This document shows positions 38,795 to 48,831 of a stretch of DNA of 64,000 nt, piece by piece. Origin of the DNA: Azospirillum doebereinerae (GTDB lineage Bacteria; Pseudomonadota; Alphaproteobacteria; Azospirillales; Azospirillaceae). Below the pieces are notes generated by a model. It saw only the letters and a program-made list of their open reading frames with translations, was not told the DNA's origin and ran no database searches. The stretch is taken from positions 1-64,000 of the forward strand of contig NZ_RZIJ01000020.1 in assembly GCF_003989665.1 (NCBI RefSeq), in the 5' to 3' direction. The translations under genes and the position numbers were made by a program. Positions within the stretch are counted from its first letter, which is position 1; each line of letters begins with the position of its first letter.

Positions 38795-39006
38795 GATCCG
38801 CCGATTCCCTGTCCGTTCGCACGCGATGGCATAGGATAGCCGGCGGCGATGACGCGCCGGTTGCGGCAATGTTGCGGTTTCGTGACAACGCCGGCTTGGC
38901 GGCGGCCGGTGATAAGAGTCCGGCGGCCGAGCAAGGGGTTTGAAGTGGGACGGTAACTTCGCTAAAGGAATAGAGGGGATTTTATCCGTTCGAGCGGGTG
39001 ACCGTC

Positions 39007-39034
39007 CCTTCGACATTGCCCCTTCGACATTGCC
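39007..39034. repeat. 14-bp direct tandem repeat before the secreted-protein gene
   Basis: CCTTCGACATTGCC occurs twice in a row (39007-39020 and 39021-39034), ending 16 bases before the ATG at 39051. It overlaps the leader and possibly a regulator site. The copy number may vary. Confidence 0.9.
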
Positions 39035-39050
39035 GGGAGGCCGACCAATC

Positions 39051-39749
39051 ATGTCCGTCGCGTTCCAGACGCCCGTGCGGGCGCTCGCCGCCAGCGCCCT
39101 GCTGATGCTCGCCGCCGTGCCGTCCGCCGTGCCGGCTTTCGCCGCCGCCCCCGCCGGCCAGCCCACCGCGCTGGTGGAGGACGTGTCCGACGGCGTCGCC
39201 GGTGTGCAGCCGATGGACTACCTCGGCGCCGGCCGGACCGTGACGCTGGCCGCCGGCCAGACCCTGACGCTGAGCTACCTCGATTCCTGCGTCAACGAGA
39301 CCATCACCGGTGGCGGCGTCACCATCGGCGCGCGGGAATCGACGGTGACCGGCGGCAAGATCGACCGTCACACGCTGCCCTGCGACGGCGGCAAGCTGCT
39401 GCTGGCGGCCAACGAGGCGGGCAAGGCCGGGGTGACGGTGTTCCGCAGCGCCCCCATCGCCCTGCCGGGCGCCAAGCCCAAGCCCGACCTGACGCTCTAC
39501 AAGACCCGCCCGCTGCTGCTGCTGACGGCCCCCGGCCCGGTCACCTTCGAGCGGCTCGACGCGGAGGGGACGGCCCCGGTGACGGTCAACGTGCCCGGCA
39601 CCACGCTCGACACCGCCAAGGGCGGCGCGCCGCTGGTTCCCGGCGGGCTGTACAAGGTCGCGGCCGGCGCCAAGTCCTACGTCGTGAAGATCGACCCCCA
39701 GGCCAAGGACGAGGCCGGCCCGGCGCTGGGCCGCCTGATCCGCTTCTGA
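39051..39749 (+). CDS. Secreted protein of the CHASE2-cyclase/TpsB module
   Basis: A 232-residue periplasmic protein with a signal peptide (ALAASALLMLAAVPSAVPAFAAA). The mature part has a FecR-like beta segment (GAGRTVTLAAGQTLTLSYLD, then CVNETITGGGVTIGARESTV) and a later beta-rich segment (FERLDAEGTAPVTVNVPGTT). Two cysteines (CVNET; LPCDGG) could form a disulfide. Its function is unknown. It lies 19 bases before the CHASE2 cyclase gene and is likely in the same transcript as the cyclase and TpsB genes; a periplasmic sensor partner is plausible. Confidence 0.78.
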   Translation: MSVAFQTPVRALAASALLMLAAVPSAVPAFAAAPAGQPTALVEDVSDGVAGVQPMDYLGAGRTVTLAAGQTLTLSYLDSCVNETITGGGVTIGARESTVTGGKIDRHTLPCDGGKLLLAANEAGKAGVTVFRSAPIALPGAKPKPDLTLYKTRPLLLLTAPGPVTFERLDAEGTAPVTVNVPGTTLDTAKGGAPLVPGGLYKVAAGAKSYVVKIDPQAKDEAGPALGRLIRF

Positions 39750-39768
39750 GCGCGGACGGCGTCACGCG

Positions 39769-41907
39769 ATGAGGCTGCCCCGGCGCGCCCGCCTGATCCT
39801 GCTGGGCGCCGCGTCGCCGCTTCTGGCGGCGGCGCTGGCGCTGGCGGGACACGCGTCGCTGCAGGGGCCCTCCATCGACACGCTCTATTGGCTGCGCGAG
39901 GCGCTGCACGGGCCGAAGCCGGCCCCCAGCCCTTCGCCGGTCGTCGTCGTCGGCATCGACGAGGAGACCTACCGCCGCCCGCCCTTCGCCGGCACGCCCC
40001 AGGCCCTGTGGGGGCCGAAGCTGGGCGTCGTGCTGGCCGGCATGCTGGATGGCGGGGCGGCGGCCATCGGCCTCGATCTGGTCCACCCGACCTCGGTCGA
40101 GACGCTGATACCGGGCTTCGAGCGCGAGTATCTGCTGACCCTGCGGCGCGGCGGCAAGGAGGGACGGCTGGTGCTGGCCAAGGTGCAGCACCAGAGCAAC
40201 CCGCTGATGCCCTACCGGGGCTACGCCATCGCGGCCGGGATGGGCAACATCCGCTCGGTCAATCTGGTGGAGGATCCCGACGGCGTGCTGCGCCGGGTTC
40301 CGGTGACCCTCAGCGTCGCCGGGCCGGACGGCAGCCCGCGCCCCGAGCCCGGCATGGCGGCGGAGGTCGCGTCGCGCGCGCTGGGCAAGCCGCTGGAACG
40401 CGCGGCCGATGGGACGGTCAGTCTGGACGGCCACCGTCTGCCGGAGGGGGCCGGCAACCGCCTGCTGGTCAACCACGCCACGGCGGCCGGCGCCATCCCG
40501 ACCTACTCCCTGGCCGACCTCCACGCCTGCGCCCAGGCCGGCAACACCGCCTTCTTCGAAAAGCATTTCAAGGGCAAGGCGGTGATGGTCGGCACCGTGC
40601 TCGACGTCGAGGACCGCAAGCTGTCCTCCAACCGCTGGGTGACCAAGCCGGAGGGGCTGAACCTGCCGGAACGCTGCGCCCTGCCGGTGATGGGCGACCT
40701 CTACGTCGCCGGCCAACGCCGCGACAGCATCCCCGGCGTCTACATCCACGCGGCGGCGATCTCCAACCTGATGACGCATGACGGGCTGGCCGAGACGAGC
40801 CGGGCGGTCGGCGCGGCGCTGGTCCTGCTGCTGGCGGGCCTTGCCGCCGCGATCACGCTGGCGACCCGTCCGCTGCTCGCCGCCGCCGGGCTGGCCCTGT
40901 TGCTGGGGCTGTGGAGCGGCGTCGCGGTGGAGGCGTTCCAGGCCGGGCTGGTGCTGCCCTACCTCCAGGCGGCGTTGGCGGCGGTCCTGGTCTTCCCGCT
41001 GCTGCTGGGCTTCCGCTTCGCGGTGCTGGACCGCGACCAGCGCCAGATCCGCAACGCCTTCAAGCTCTATCTGCCGGGCTCGCTGATCGACGACATGATC
41101 GCGTCGGGCCAGTCGCCCCGGCTGGGCGGCGAGGAGCGCAACCTGACCATCCTGTTCTCCGACATCGCCGGCTTCACCAAGATGTCGGAGGGGATGGAGC
41201 CGGAAGACCTGGTGCTGGTGCTGAATCGCTACTTCACGGTGATGACCGACATCGTCGAGGCGCATGGCGGCTTCGTCGACAAGTACATCGGCGACGCCGT
41301 GCTGGCGGTGTTCGGCGCGCCCTACGCCATCGACAACCACGCCCGCGCGGCGGTGAACGCGGCGCTGGCGATGCAGCAGGCGATGGCCGACGACAAGACC
41401 CTGTTGGCGACGGAGAGCGGGCGGGGCTCCTGCCGCATCGGTCTGGCGACCGGGCCGGCGCTGATCGGCAACATCGGCTCGCCGCGCCGGTTCAACTACA
41501 CGGTGATGGGCGATACGGTGAATCTGGCCTCGCGCCTGGAAGGCGCCAACAAATATTACAGCACGGCGGTGATGGTCAGCGGCGAGACGATGGCCCATCA
41601 CGGCGACCCGGACGCCTTCCGCGCGCTCGACATCGTCCAGGTCGTCGGCCGCAACGAGCCGGTGGCGGTGTTCGAGCCGCTGTCCGAGGCGCGGCGCGCC
41701 GATCCGGAGGACAGCGCCCGGCGCGCCGCCTACGCCGCCGCGCTGTCCGACTGGCGCGCCGGCCGCTTCGACGCCGCCAACGCCGGCTTCACCGCGCTCG
41801 CCCCCGCCGACAGCGCCGCCGCCGCCATGCTGCGCAAGGCCGAGAAGCGCACGGGAACCCCGGCCGAGCCGGGCTGGACCGGCATCACCGCCCTGACCGA
41901 GAAATAA
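39769..41907 (+). CDS. CHASE2-domain class III adenylate/guanylate cyclase
   Basis: A 712-residue membrane sensor. An N-terminal helix (LLGAASPLLAAALALAG) is followed by the periplasmic CHASE2 domain (about residues 35-340: VVVVGIDEETYRRPPFAGTP, HPTSVETLIPG), three membrane helices (about 345-430) and a class III cyclase domain (460-640). In the cyclase, metal-binding Asp in LFSDIAGFTKMSE and YIGDAVLAVFGAPY, and the transition-state region YTVMGDTVNLASRLEGANK, are conserved, so it should be active. A short TPR-like C-terminal extension follows. It lies between the secreted protein and TpsB, 8 bases before the latter. The product (cAMP or cGMP) cannot be told. Confidence 0.93.
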   Translation: MRLPRRARLILLGAASPLLAAALALAGHASLQGPSIDTLYWLREALHGPKPAPSPSPVVVVGIDEETYRRPPFAGTPQALWGPKLGVVLAGMLDGGAAAIGLDLVHPTSVETLIPGFEREYLLTLRRGGKEGRLVLAKVQHQSNPLMPYRGYAIAAGMGNIRSVNLVEDPDGVLRRVPVTLSVAGPDGSPRPEPGMAAEVASRALGKPLERAADGTVSLDGHRLPEGAGNRLLVNHATAAGAIPTYSLADLHACAQAGNTAFFEKHFKGKAVMVGTVLDVEDRKLSSNRWVTKPEGLNLPERCALPVMGDLYVAGQRRDSIPGVYIHAAAISNLMTHDGLAETSRAVGAALVLLLAGLAAAITLATRPLLAAAGLALLLGLWSGVAVEAFQAGLVLPYLQAALAAVLVFPLLLGFRFAVLDRDQRQIRNAFKLYLPGSLIDDMIASGQSPRLGGEERNLTILFSDIAGFTKMSEGMEPEDLVLVLNRYFTVMTDIVEAHGGFVDKYIGDAVLAVFGAPYAIDNHARAAVNAALAMQQAMADDKTLLATESGRGSCRIGLATGPALIGNIGSPRRFNYTVMGDTVNLASRLEGANKYYSTAVMVSGETMAHHGDPDAFRALDIVQVVGRNEPVAVFEPLSEARRADPEDSARRAAYAAALSDWRAGRFDAANAGFTALAPADSAAAAMLRKAEKRTGTPAEPGWTGITALTEK

Positions 41908-41914
41908 GCGACCC

Positions 41915-43621
41915 ATGCGCCGTCCCTCCCTGCTTTGTCGCGCGCTGTCCACCGCCGTGCTTCTCTCTGGGGCCGCCCTCGCCCCGGCCGGCTTGGCGCA
42001 GACCGTGCCGCCGGTCCAGTTGCCGCCCTCTCTCGATCCCAACCGGCTGGAGCAGCGTTTCGAGACGCCCCCGGTCCCGCAGTCCTTGCCGGAAATCGAG
42101 ATGCCGGCGCCCGAAAAGGCTCCGCCGCCCAAGGACGCCGAGCGCATCACCCTGACCCTGAACGAGCTGCGGATCAGCGGCAACAGCGTCTACGGCAGCG
42201 ACGCGCTGGCGGAGCTGTGGCGCGGCCTGCTGGGGCGGCCGGTGACGCTGGCCGAACTCTACGGCGTGCGCGACGCGATCACCGCGAAGTACCGCAACGA
42301 CGGCTACGTGCTGTCGCAGGCCGTCGTGCCGGCCCAGCGCATCCGCGACGGCGTCGTCCGGCTGGAGGTGGTGGAGGGCTACGTCAACGACGTGGTCGTC
42401 CAGGGCGAGGCGGCCGACCGGCTGGGCCTGCTGCGGGCGATGGGCGAGAGGATCAAGGCCTCGCGCCCGCTGCGCATGGCCGAGATGGAGCGCTACGTCC
42501 TGCTGGCCGACGACCTGCCCGGCGTCGCGGTGAAGACGGTGCTGGAGGCCTCGCCCGACACCCCCGGCGCCTCGCGGCTGACGCTGACGCTGGAGCGCAC
42601 GCCGCTGAACGGGCTGGTGACGCTGGACAACCGGGGGACGCGGGCGGTCGGGCCGGTGCAGGCGGCGGCGCTGGTCAACGTCGAGGATCAGCTCGGCCTG
42701 TTCGAACGGACCACGGTCCAGGGCATCGTCACCCCGCAATGGCGCGAACTGCGTTTCCTCGACCTCGCCCAGGCGGTGCCGGTGGACGCGGAGGGGACGA
42801 TGCTCCAATACGGCGTCCGCCGCTCCTGGTCGCAGCCCGGCGACAGCGTGCGCCCGCTGGAGCTGGACAGCCTGACCTCCTCGGTCCGGGTCGGCCTCTC
42901 GCACCCCTTCCTGCGCAGCCGGGCGGAGACCCTGCGCGGCACCGTCGATCTCACCCTGCGCGACAGCCGCACCCGCGCGCTGGCCGCGCCCTTGTCGGAG
43001 GACCGGCTGCGCATCGTCGGCGCCGGCCTGTCCTACGACGTGTCGGACGGGTGGGACGGTGCCAACGTGCTGACGGTCCAACTGTCCAAGGGGTTGGACA
43101 TCCTGGGCTCCAGCCGGTCGGGCAGCCCGGACCTGTCGCGCGCCGGCGGGCGCAGCGATTTCCGGAAGATCAACCTGAGCGCCCAGCGCAACCAGAAGCT
43201 CGGCGAGTCGGACGTCCTCGTGCTGGCCGGCGAGGCGCAGTACAGCCCGGACGAGCTGCTGTCGTCGGAGGAGTTCGGAGTCGGCGGCAAGCTGTTCGGC
43301 CGCGCCTTCGACCCGTCGGAGATCAGCGGCGACAACGGCTTTTCCGGCCGGATGGAGCTGCAGCATTTCCTGGCGGCCGACGACCCCGGCCTGGATTACG
43401 CGATGCTCTACGGCTTCGCCGATTACGGCGCGGTGTGGAATTACGAGAGCGGCACGCGGCACGGCCGCCGCTCGCTCGCCTCGGCGGGCGTGGGCTTGCG
43501 CTTCGGGGTGTTCCAGCGGGTCGAGGGCAGCTTGGAACTCGCCAAGCCCTTCATCACGGTGCCGACCAGCACGCTGGACCGCTCCGCGCGGGCCTTCTTC
43601 ACGCTGTCCACCCGCTTCTGA
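41915..43621 (+). CDS. TpsB outer-membrane transporter (ShlB/FhaC/HecB family)
   Basis: A 568-residue two-partner-secretion pore. After a signal peptide (LLSGAALAPAGLAQ) and a Pro-rich linker come two POTRA domains (ITLTLNELRISGNSVYGSDA; GYVLSQAVVPAQRIRDGVVR, LEVVEGYVNDVVV), then the 16-strand barrel ending FFTLSTRF. The strongly conserved barrel motif is visible as LGESDVLVLAGEAQYSPDEL. TpsB proteins export a large TpsA adhesin or haemolysin, but no TpsA gene is in this window. Eight bases separate it from the cyclase gene, tying export to second-messenger signalling. Confidence 0.9.
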   Translation: MRRPSLLCRALSTAVLLSGAALAPAGLAQTVPPVQLPPSLDPNRLEQRFETPPVPQSLPEIEMPAPEKAPPPKDAERITLTLNELRISGNSVYGSDALAELWRGLLGRPVTLAELYGVRDAITAKYRNDGYVLSQAVVPAQRIRDGVVRLEVVEGYVNDVVVQGEAADRLGLLRAMGERIKASRPLRMAEMERYVLLADDLPGVAVKTVLEASPDTPGASRLTLTLERTPLNGLVTLDNRGTRAVGPVQAAALVNVEDQLGLFERTTVQGIVTPQWRELRFLDLAQAVPVDAEGTMLQYGVRRSWSQPGDSVRPLELDSLTSSVRVGLSHPFLRSRAETLRGTVDLTLRDSRTRALAAPLSEDRLRIVGAGLSYDVSDGWDGANVLTVQLSKGLDILGSSRSGSPDLSRAGGRSDFRKINLSAQRNQKLGESDVLVLAGEAQYSPDELLSSEEFGVGGKLFGRAFDPSEISGDNGFSGRMELQHFLAADDPGLDYAMLYGFADYGAVWNYESGTRHGRRSLASAGVGLRFGVFQRVEGSLELAKPFITVPTSTLDRSARAFFTLSTRF

Positions 43622-43657
43622 CGCCGTTCCCGGCCGTAGCGGCCTTGTGGAACGGCG
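43622..43657. terminator. Stem-loop just after the TpsB gene
   Basis: CGCCGTTCC and GGAACGGCG form a nine-base stem (43622-43630, 43649-43657) with an inner GGCCG/CGGCC stem. It directly follows the TpsB stop. There is no T run, so it may be a Rho-dependent or bidirectional end for the convergent small gene. Confidence 0.55.
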
Positions 43658-43670
43658 CCGGGCGGGAGCG

Positions 43671-43847
43671 TCAGGACCTCTTTTTCTTGGAGGGGGTGTC
43701 GGGGCGCTTGGCCGATTCCATGTCCGGGGTGATCGGCTTGCCGGTGTCGGACACCGCCCTGGCAGCCTCCAGCGGGTCGGCGATGGCGCGGTCGGGCTTG
43801 CTGGTCAGCGTGTTGCCGTCCTTCGGGGTCGTCGTGTCGTCGGCCAT
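43671..43847 (-). CDS. Small hydrophilic unknown protein
   Basis: A 58-residue Asp/Lys/Pro-rich protein (MADDTTTPKDGNTLTSKPDR, ending PSKKKRS), without signal or membrane segments. It is probably intrinsically disordered. GGAG seven bases before the ATG at 43847 supports it. The family is not recognised. It is convergent with the TpsB gene. Confidence 0.6.
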   Translation of the reverse strand: MADDTTTPKDGNTLTSKPDRAIADPLEAARAVSDTGKPITPDMESAKRPDTPSKKKRS

Positions 43848-44064
43848 GGCGGCGGTCTCCTCTGTTGCGTCCGCCGTGATCAACAGGAGAGAACGCGTCC
43901 CGTTGCCGGACCCCGCGTTTGCTCCGGCCCTGCGTTGCGCCGGGGATCGTTCGGCGGATACAGAGTGTTACCAATCGCCCCCGATCCCGACATCGTCCCG
44001 CAACGATCGGGGCGCAGGCTGTGTTCATCGGGACCGCGGTCCCGGCGATCGAAGGATGGTTTCC

Positions 44065-44490
44065 ATGAAGCGCGCTTTGATGTCCGCCATCGTTGCCGCC
44101 GTTGCCTTGACCAGCCTGGCCGGAGCCCCGGCCATGGCCCAGGGCTGGGAGCCGGACCGCAACGGTCCGCCCCCGCACGCGCAGCACGGGCCCGACCGCA
44201 ACGGACCCGACCGCAACGGGCCGGGCTGGAACGGGCCGCAGCGGCACGACGACCGGCGCCCCGACGCCCGTTGGCACGACGACCGGCGTCCCGACGAGCG
44301 CCACTGGCGGGCGGGGGACCGGCTGCCGAAGGACTACCGCGCCAAGCGCCACATCATCACGAAGCCCGCGGCCTACCACCTGCACCGGCCGCCGCGCGGC
44401 CATCATTGGGTGCGCGTCGGTCCGGACGCGCTGCTGGTCGTGTCGGCGACGGGAATCGTGGTGGAGTTCGCGCCCGGCCTGTTCCGCTGA
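44065..44490 (+). CDS. RcnB-family periplasmic protein
   Basis: A 141-residue exported protein. The signal peptide MKRALMSAIVAAVALTSLAG ends at AMA, followed by a His/Asp/Asn/Pro-rich repeat (GPDRNGPDRNGPGWNGPQ) and the RcnB domain: HWRAGDRLPKDYRAKRHIIT, then HLHRPPRGHHWVRVGPDALL and VSATGIVVEF. RcnB proteins sit in the periplasm and are linked to nickel/cobalt homeostasis or envelope stress; the His-rich linker could bind metals. No metal exporter is next to it, so the substrate is unknown. Confidence 0.85.
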   Translation: MKRALMSAIVAAVALTSLAGAPAMAQGWEPDRNGPPPHAQHGPDRNGPDRNGPGWNGPQRHDDRRPDARWHDDRRPDERHWRAGDRLPKDYRAKRHIITKPAAYHLHRPPRGHHWVRVGPDALLVVSATGIVVEFAPGLFR

Positions 44491-44963
44491 TCCCATCCGG
44501 CTGAAGGCCCGCGGTCGGGCTTGCGGTTCGTGGGGACGTGCCTCGCCGCAGCCCGGCTTGCAAGCCGTGGCACACGAACGGCTCCAGGCGGTGGATGTTC
44601 TCGGCGCATCCGCCGTCCGGTTGCCGGTCTGCGGCGAGGCCAGCGGAAGATGCCGCAAGGGATGCGGCTCTGCCATCGGGGGTGGTCCCAATGGCTGGGG
44701 CGGTCCCCGGTCCAGAGACCGGCGGTCAGGGTGACCGGGCCGGTCGTTGCCGGTGCGCTCCGCCTTCAGCGCGCCAAAGACGCCGCGTCTATTTTTCATT
44801 GAACGATCAATTAAAAAAGAACCCGCGTCCTGTTGTCGCTGCTGCCACGCGGCCTTCATCAAAATGCAGCCCAGACGAAACGGACTATCGACCTCGGCCG
44901 GTCGCTCGGGGCAATCTACGGCCGGTCCCGGTTTGGGACGTTCCGTTGATTGGGGCCGCCGCC
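44491..44963. promoter_or_regulatory. Long leader of the choline-import operon with hairpins and BetI-type operator
   Basis: This 473-base gap has no gene. It contains two tandem hairpins, CCGGTC-CAGA-GACCGG (44707-44722) and CGGTC-AGGGT-GACCG (44723-44737), then an AT-rich stretch with the palindrome at 44798-44812, about 150 bases before choV. The hairpins may end the RcnB-like transcript, or form part of the leader. Confidence 0.55.
44798..44812. promoter_or_regulatory. BetI-type operator upstream of choV
   Basis: ATTGAACGATCAATT is a near-perfect palindrome matching the TTGAACG-TTCAA pattern recognised by BetI regulators. A betI gene lies 2.8 kb downstream in the same cluster. Choline-responsive control of choVW is inferred. 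Confidence 0.68.
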
Positions 44964-46164
44964 ATGACGATGATCCTGCCTTCCGAAACCGCTTCGTCTT
45001 CGACGAAGCCGGCGGAGGTGCGCATGGAGGTCCGGCGTCTCCGCAAGGTCTTCGCCGACGACCCGCGCCCGGCGCTGGCGCTGCTGGATTCCGGCGCGTC
45101 GAAGGCCGAGGTTCTGCGGCGGCTCAACGTCAACGTCGGGGTGGTGGACGCCAGCTTCGACATCCGGGCCGGCGAGATCTTCGTCATCATGGGGCTGTCC
45201 GGCTCGGGCAAGTCCACCATGGTCCGGCTGCTGAACCGGCTGATCGAGCCGTCGGGCGGCGACATCCGGCTGGACGGCCGCAATCTGACCCGGCTTCCCA
45301 AGCGCGACCTCGTCGAGGTCCTGCGCCGCGACATGAGCATGGTGTTCCAGTCCTTCGCCCTGCTGCCCAACCGTAGCGCGCTGGAGAACGCCGCCTTCGG
45401 GCTGGAGGTGGCCGGCGTGGACAAGGCGACCCGGCGCGACGCCGCCCTGCGGGCGCTGGAGCAGGTGGGCTTGGGCGCCTACGCCGCGCGCTACCCGCGC
45501 GAGCTGTCGGGCGGCATGCAGCAGCGCGTCGGTCTGGCCCGCGCGCTCGCCAAGAATCCGACGATCATGCTGATGGACGAGGCGTTCTCGGCGCTCGACC
45601 CGCTGATCCGTACCGAGATGCAGAACGAGCTGCTGCGCCTTCAGCGCGAGCAGGCCCGCACCATCGTCTTCATCTCCCACGACGCGGAGGAGGCGATGCG
45701 CATCGCCGACCGCATCGCGGTGATGGAGGACGGGCGCATCGTGCAGATCGGCACCCCGGCGGAGATCCTGCGCGAGCCCGCCGACGACTACGTGCGTGCC
45801 TTCTTCCGGGGGGTGGATTCCTCGCGGGTGTTGCGGGCGCGCGATCTGGCCCGCTGCGACGGGACGACCGTGCTGCTGGAGGACTCCGACGACCGCCGAC
45901 CGGCGCTGCGCCGGCTGAGCGAACTCGGCGCCGGCTACGGCTATGTCCGCGATCCATCGGGCCGGTTCCGGGGGATCCTGTCGCGCGACGGCGCCGACCT
46001 TCTGGCGGTGGAACCGGCGGCCGGGGACGCGCCGGTCCACGCGCTGCTCCGCCGGGTGGCGACGTCGCCCTGTCCGCTGCCGGTGGTGGACGGCGAGGGG
46101 CTGTTCCTCGGCGTCGTCTCGCGCGCCGCGCTGCTGGAGACGCTGGACCGCGGGGGGCTCGGCG

Positions 46165-46172
<8 letters not shown>
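44964..46172 (+). CDS. choV: Choline/glycine-betaine ABC transporter ATPase
   Basis: A 402-residue ATP-binding subunit of the ProV type. Walker A is GLSGSGKST, the Q-loop VFQSFALLPN, signature LSGGMQQRVGLARAL and Walker B IMLMDEAFSALDP; the H-loop His is in FISHD. An N-terminal ProV-specific segment (VFADDPRPALALLDSGASKA) and a C-terminal CBS-type domain (about 280-402) are present, the latter being an osmo-sensor in relatives. The start ATG at 44964 opens the typical N-terminus. It overlaps choW by eight bases. The substrate is inferred as choline from the ChoX-like binding protein nearby. Confidence 0.92.
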
Positions 46173-47007
<835 letters not shown>

Positions 47008-47018
47008 TGCGCCTGCGC

Positions 47019-47597
47019 CTAGGCGCCCAGCTCCGCGTCCAGATACCCCAGCGCCACGGCGCGGGCCTCGCTGCCGTCCATGGCGCCGGTCAGGGCGAAG
47101 CGCAGCCACAGCCCGTCGATCAGCGCCGCCAGCCCCATGGTCACCCGCTCGGCCCGGTCGGGCGGCAGCAGGGCGCGCAGGCTGTGGCGCAGGTTGGAGT
47201 GCAGGCGGCGCGCGTTGATGCGTTGCAGGCGGGAGAGCGCCGGGTTGTGCGGCGCCTGCGCCCAGAAGCCCAGCCACGCCGCGACCACGCGCGGCTCGAA
47301 TTGCCCGGCGGCGAAATTGCAGTCGACGATCGCCTCCAGCCGCGCGCGCGGCGACGGGCCGGCGGCGGCCAGACGTTCGGTCACGTCGCTGCGCAGCTGC
47401 ACCAGCATGCTGCGCATGGTGGCGGCCAGCAACTCGTCCTTGCCGCCGAAATAATGATGGATGATTCCGGGCGACACCCCGGCGCCCCGGCTGATCGTCT
47501 GCACGGTGGTGTCGGCCAGCCCATGCTCGCCCATCGACGCGATGGTGGCGTCGATCAACTGACGACGGCGGATGGGTTCCATTCCAACTTTGGGCAT
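47019..47597 (-). CDS. betI: TetR-family choline-responsive regulator (BetI-like)
   Basis: A 192-residue repressor. The N-terminal HTH reads RRRQLIDATIASMGEHGLAD, TTVQTISRGAGVSPGIIHHY, FGGKDELLAATMRSML, which closely follows BetI (SPGIISHYFGGKDGLLEATM). The C-terminal ligand domain contains FWAQAPHNPALSRLQRINAR and RRLHSNLRHSLRALL, also BetI-like. It lies between choW and choX on the opposite strand, divergent from choX. It should repress the cluster in the absence of choline through the site at 44798 and perhaps the palindrome at 47671. Confidence 0.87.
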   Translation of the reverse strand: MPKVGMEPIRRRQLIDATIASMGEHGLADTTVQTISRGAGVSPGIIHHYFGGKDELLAATMRSMLVQLRSDVTERLAAAGPSPRARLEAIVDCNFAAGQFEPRVVAAWLGFWAQAPHNPALSRLQRINARRLHSNLRHSLRALLPPDRAERVTMGLAALIDGLWLRFALTGAMDGSEARAVALGYLDAELGA

Positions 47598-47670
47598 GCG
47601 CCGACCTGTCCGACTGTTCCGTGCCAAGGCGAGATCCAACCGGAGCCTTGGCCTCCACGTCAAGGAATGC

Positions 47671-47705
47671 GCTTTTTTCACGGCTCCGTCGACGGTGAAA
47701 AAAGC
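47671..47705. promoter_or_regulatory. 35-bp palindrome between betI and choX
   Basis: GCTTTTTTCAC (47671-47681) and its complement GTGAAAAAAGC (47695-47705) flank a 13-base centre. The site is in the divergent betI-choX gap, 49 bases before choX. It could be an operator or a promoter-overlapping hairpin. It differs from the BetI-type box at 44798. Confidence 0.6.
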
Positions 47706-47753
47706 CGGCCGGCCCAGACGACACACGCACACGACACGAAGGAGTTGACGATC

Positions 47754-48722
47754 ATGACGGCATGGAACGCCCTGAAGGCGGCCACGGTAGGGATGGCGGC
47801 GGTGCTGGCGCTGGGGGCCGGCGTGGCGCAGGCCGCCGATCCGGCCGCCTGCAAGGCGGTGCGCTTCGGCGACGTCGGCTGGACCGACATCGCGGCGACG
47901 ACCGCGCTCGCCTCGGTGACGCTGGAGGGGCTGGGCTACGCGCCCACCACCACCATGACCTCGGTCCCGCTGGTCTACACCGGGCTGAAGACCAAGTCGC
48001 TCGACGTGTTCCTCGGCAACTGGATGCCGACGATGGAGACCTTCCTCAAGCCGGTGGTCGAGGACGGCTCGGTCGAGGTGACGCGCGTCAACCTTGAGGG
48101 CGCCAAATACACGCTGGCGGTGCCGAAATACGCCGCCGACGCCGGGCTGACGAGCTTCGCCGATCTGGCGAAGTTCAAGGACAAGCTCGACGGCAAGATC
48201 TACGGGATCGAGGCCGGCAACGACGGCAACCTGATCATCGACAAGATGCTGAAGGCCGACGCCTTCGGGCTGAAGGGCTTCAAGATGGTGGAGTCCAGCG
48301 AGGCCGGCATGCTGGCCGAGGTGAAGCGGGCGGTGCGGGCCAAGAAGTTCATCGCCTTCCTGGGCTGGACCCCGCACCCGATGAACAAGGCGTTCGAGCT
48401 GACCTATCTGGCCGGCGGCGACGACTGGTTCGGTCCGAATTTCGGCGGCGCCACCGTCAGCACCAACACCCGCAAGGGCTATGCGGCCGATTGCCCGAAC
48501 GTCGGCAAGCTGCTGGCCAACCTGTCCTTCACGCTGGACATGGAGAACGCGGTGATGGACGACATCATGAACGCCAGCAAGAAGCCGGACGCCGCCGCCA
48601 AGGCCTGGCTGAAGAAGAACCCCGACGTGCTGAAGGCGTGGCTGTCCGGCGTCACCACGCTCGACGGCAAGGACGGCCTCGCCGCCGTGCAGACCAAGCT
48701 GGGGATCGCGGCGAAGTCGTAA
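47754..48722 (+). CDS. choX: Choline-binding periplasmic protein (ChoX-like)
   Basis: A 322-residue substrate-binding protein. The signal peptide (AATVGMAAVLALGAGVAQAA) is followed by KAVRFGDVGWTDIAATTALA, SVPLVYTGLKTKSLDVFLGN, WMPTMETF, matching ChoX in the aromatic and acidic residues (W in GWTD, W in GNWMP, N-D in EAGNDGN) that form the choline cage in that family. Further, FLGWTPHPMN is conserved. It supplies choline to ChoVW. The gene has its own promoter region and is separated from choVW by betI, an unusual arrangement. Confidence 0.9.
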   Translation: MTAWNALKAATVGMAAVLALGAGVAQAADPAACKAVRFGDVGWTDIAATTALASVTLEGLGYAPTTTMTSVPLVYTGLKTKSLDVFLGNWMPTMETFLKPVVEDGSVEVTRVNLEGAKYTLAVPKYAADAGLTSFADLAKFKDKLDGKIYGIEAGNDGNLIIDKMLKADAFGLKGFKMVESSEAGMLAEVKRAVRAKKFIAFLGWTPHPMNKAFELTYLAGGDDWFGPNFGGATVSTNTRKGYAADCPNVGKLLANLSFTLDMENAVMDDIMNASKKPDAAAKAWLKKNPDVLKAWLSGVTTLDGKDGLAAVQTKLGIAAKS

Positions 48723-48731
48723 GGTTCGCGG

Positions 48732-48824
48732 CACCCTCCCCCGCTGGCGCGGGAGAGGGGACGTCGTGTTCCCTCCACCGCCAGCGGCGGGGGAGGGGGC
48801 CCGCGAAAGCGGGTGGGAGGGGAC
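48732..48824. repeat. C-rich inverted intergenic repeat, copy 4
   Basis: CACCCTCCCCCGCTGGCGCG and the mirrored CGGCGGGGGAGGGGG occur around a short centre, with a further GGGTGGGAGGGG. It lies between the convergent genes choX and the sorbosone-dehydrogenase-like gene, a fitting place for a bidirectional terminator. Confidence 0.78.
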
Positions 48825-48831
48825 CGGTTGC

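Noticed and set aside
44707..44737. Tandem hairpins before choV as a riboswitch
   Set aside because: The stems are short and no conserved riboswitch core was recognised; a terminator or leader role is as likely.
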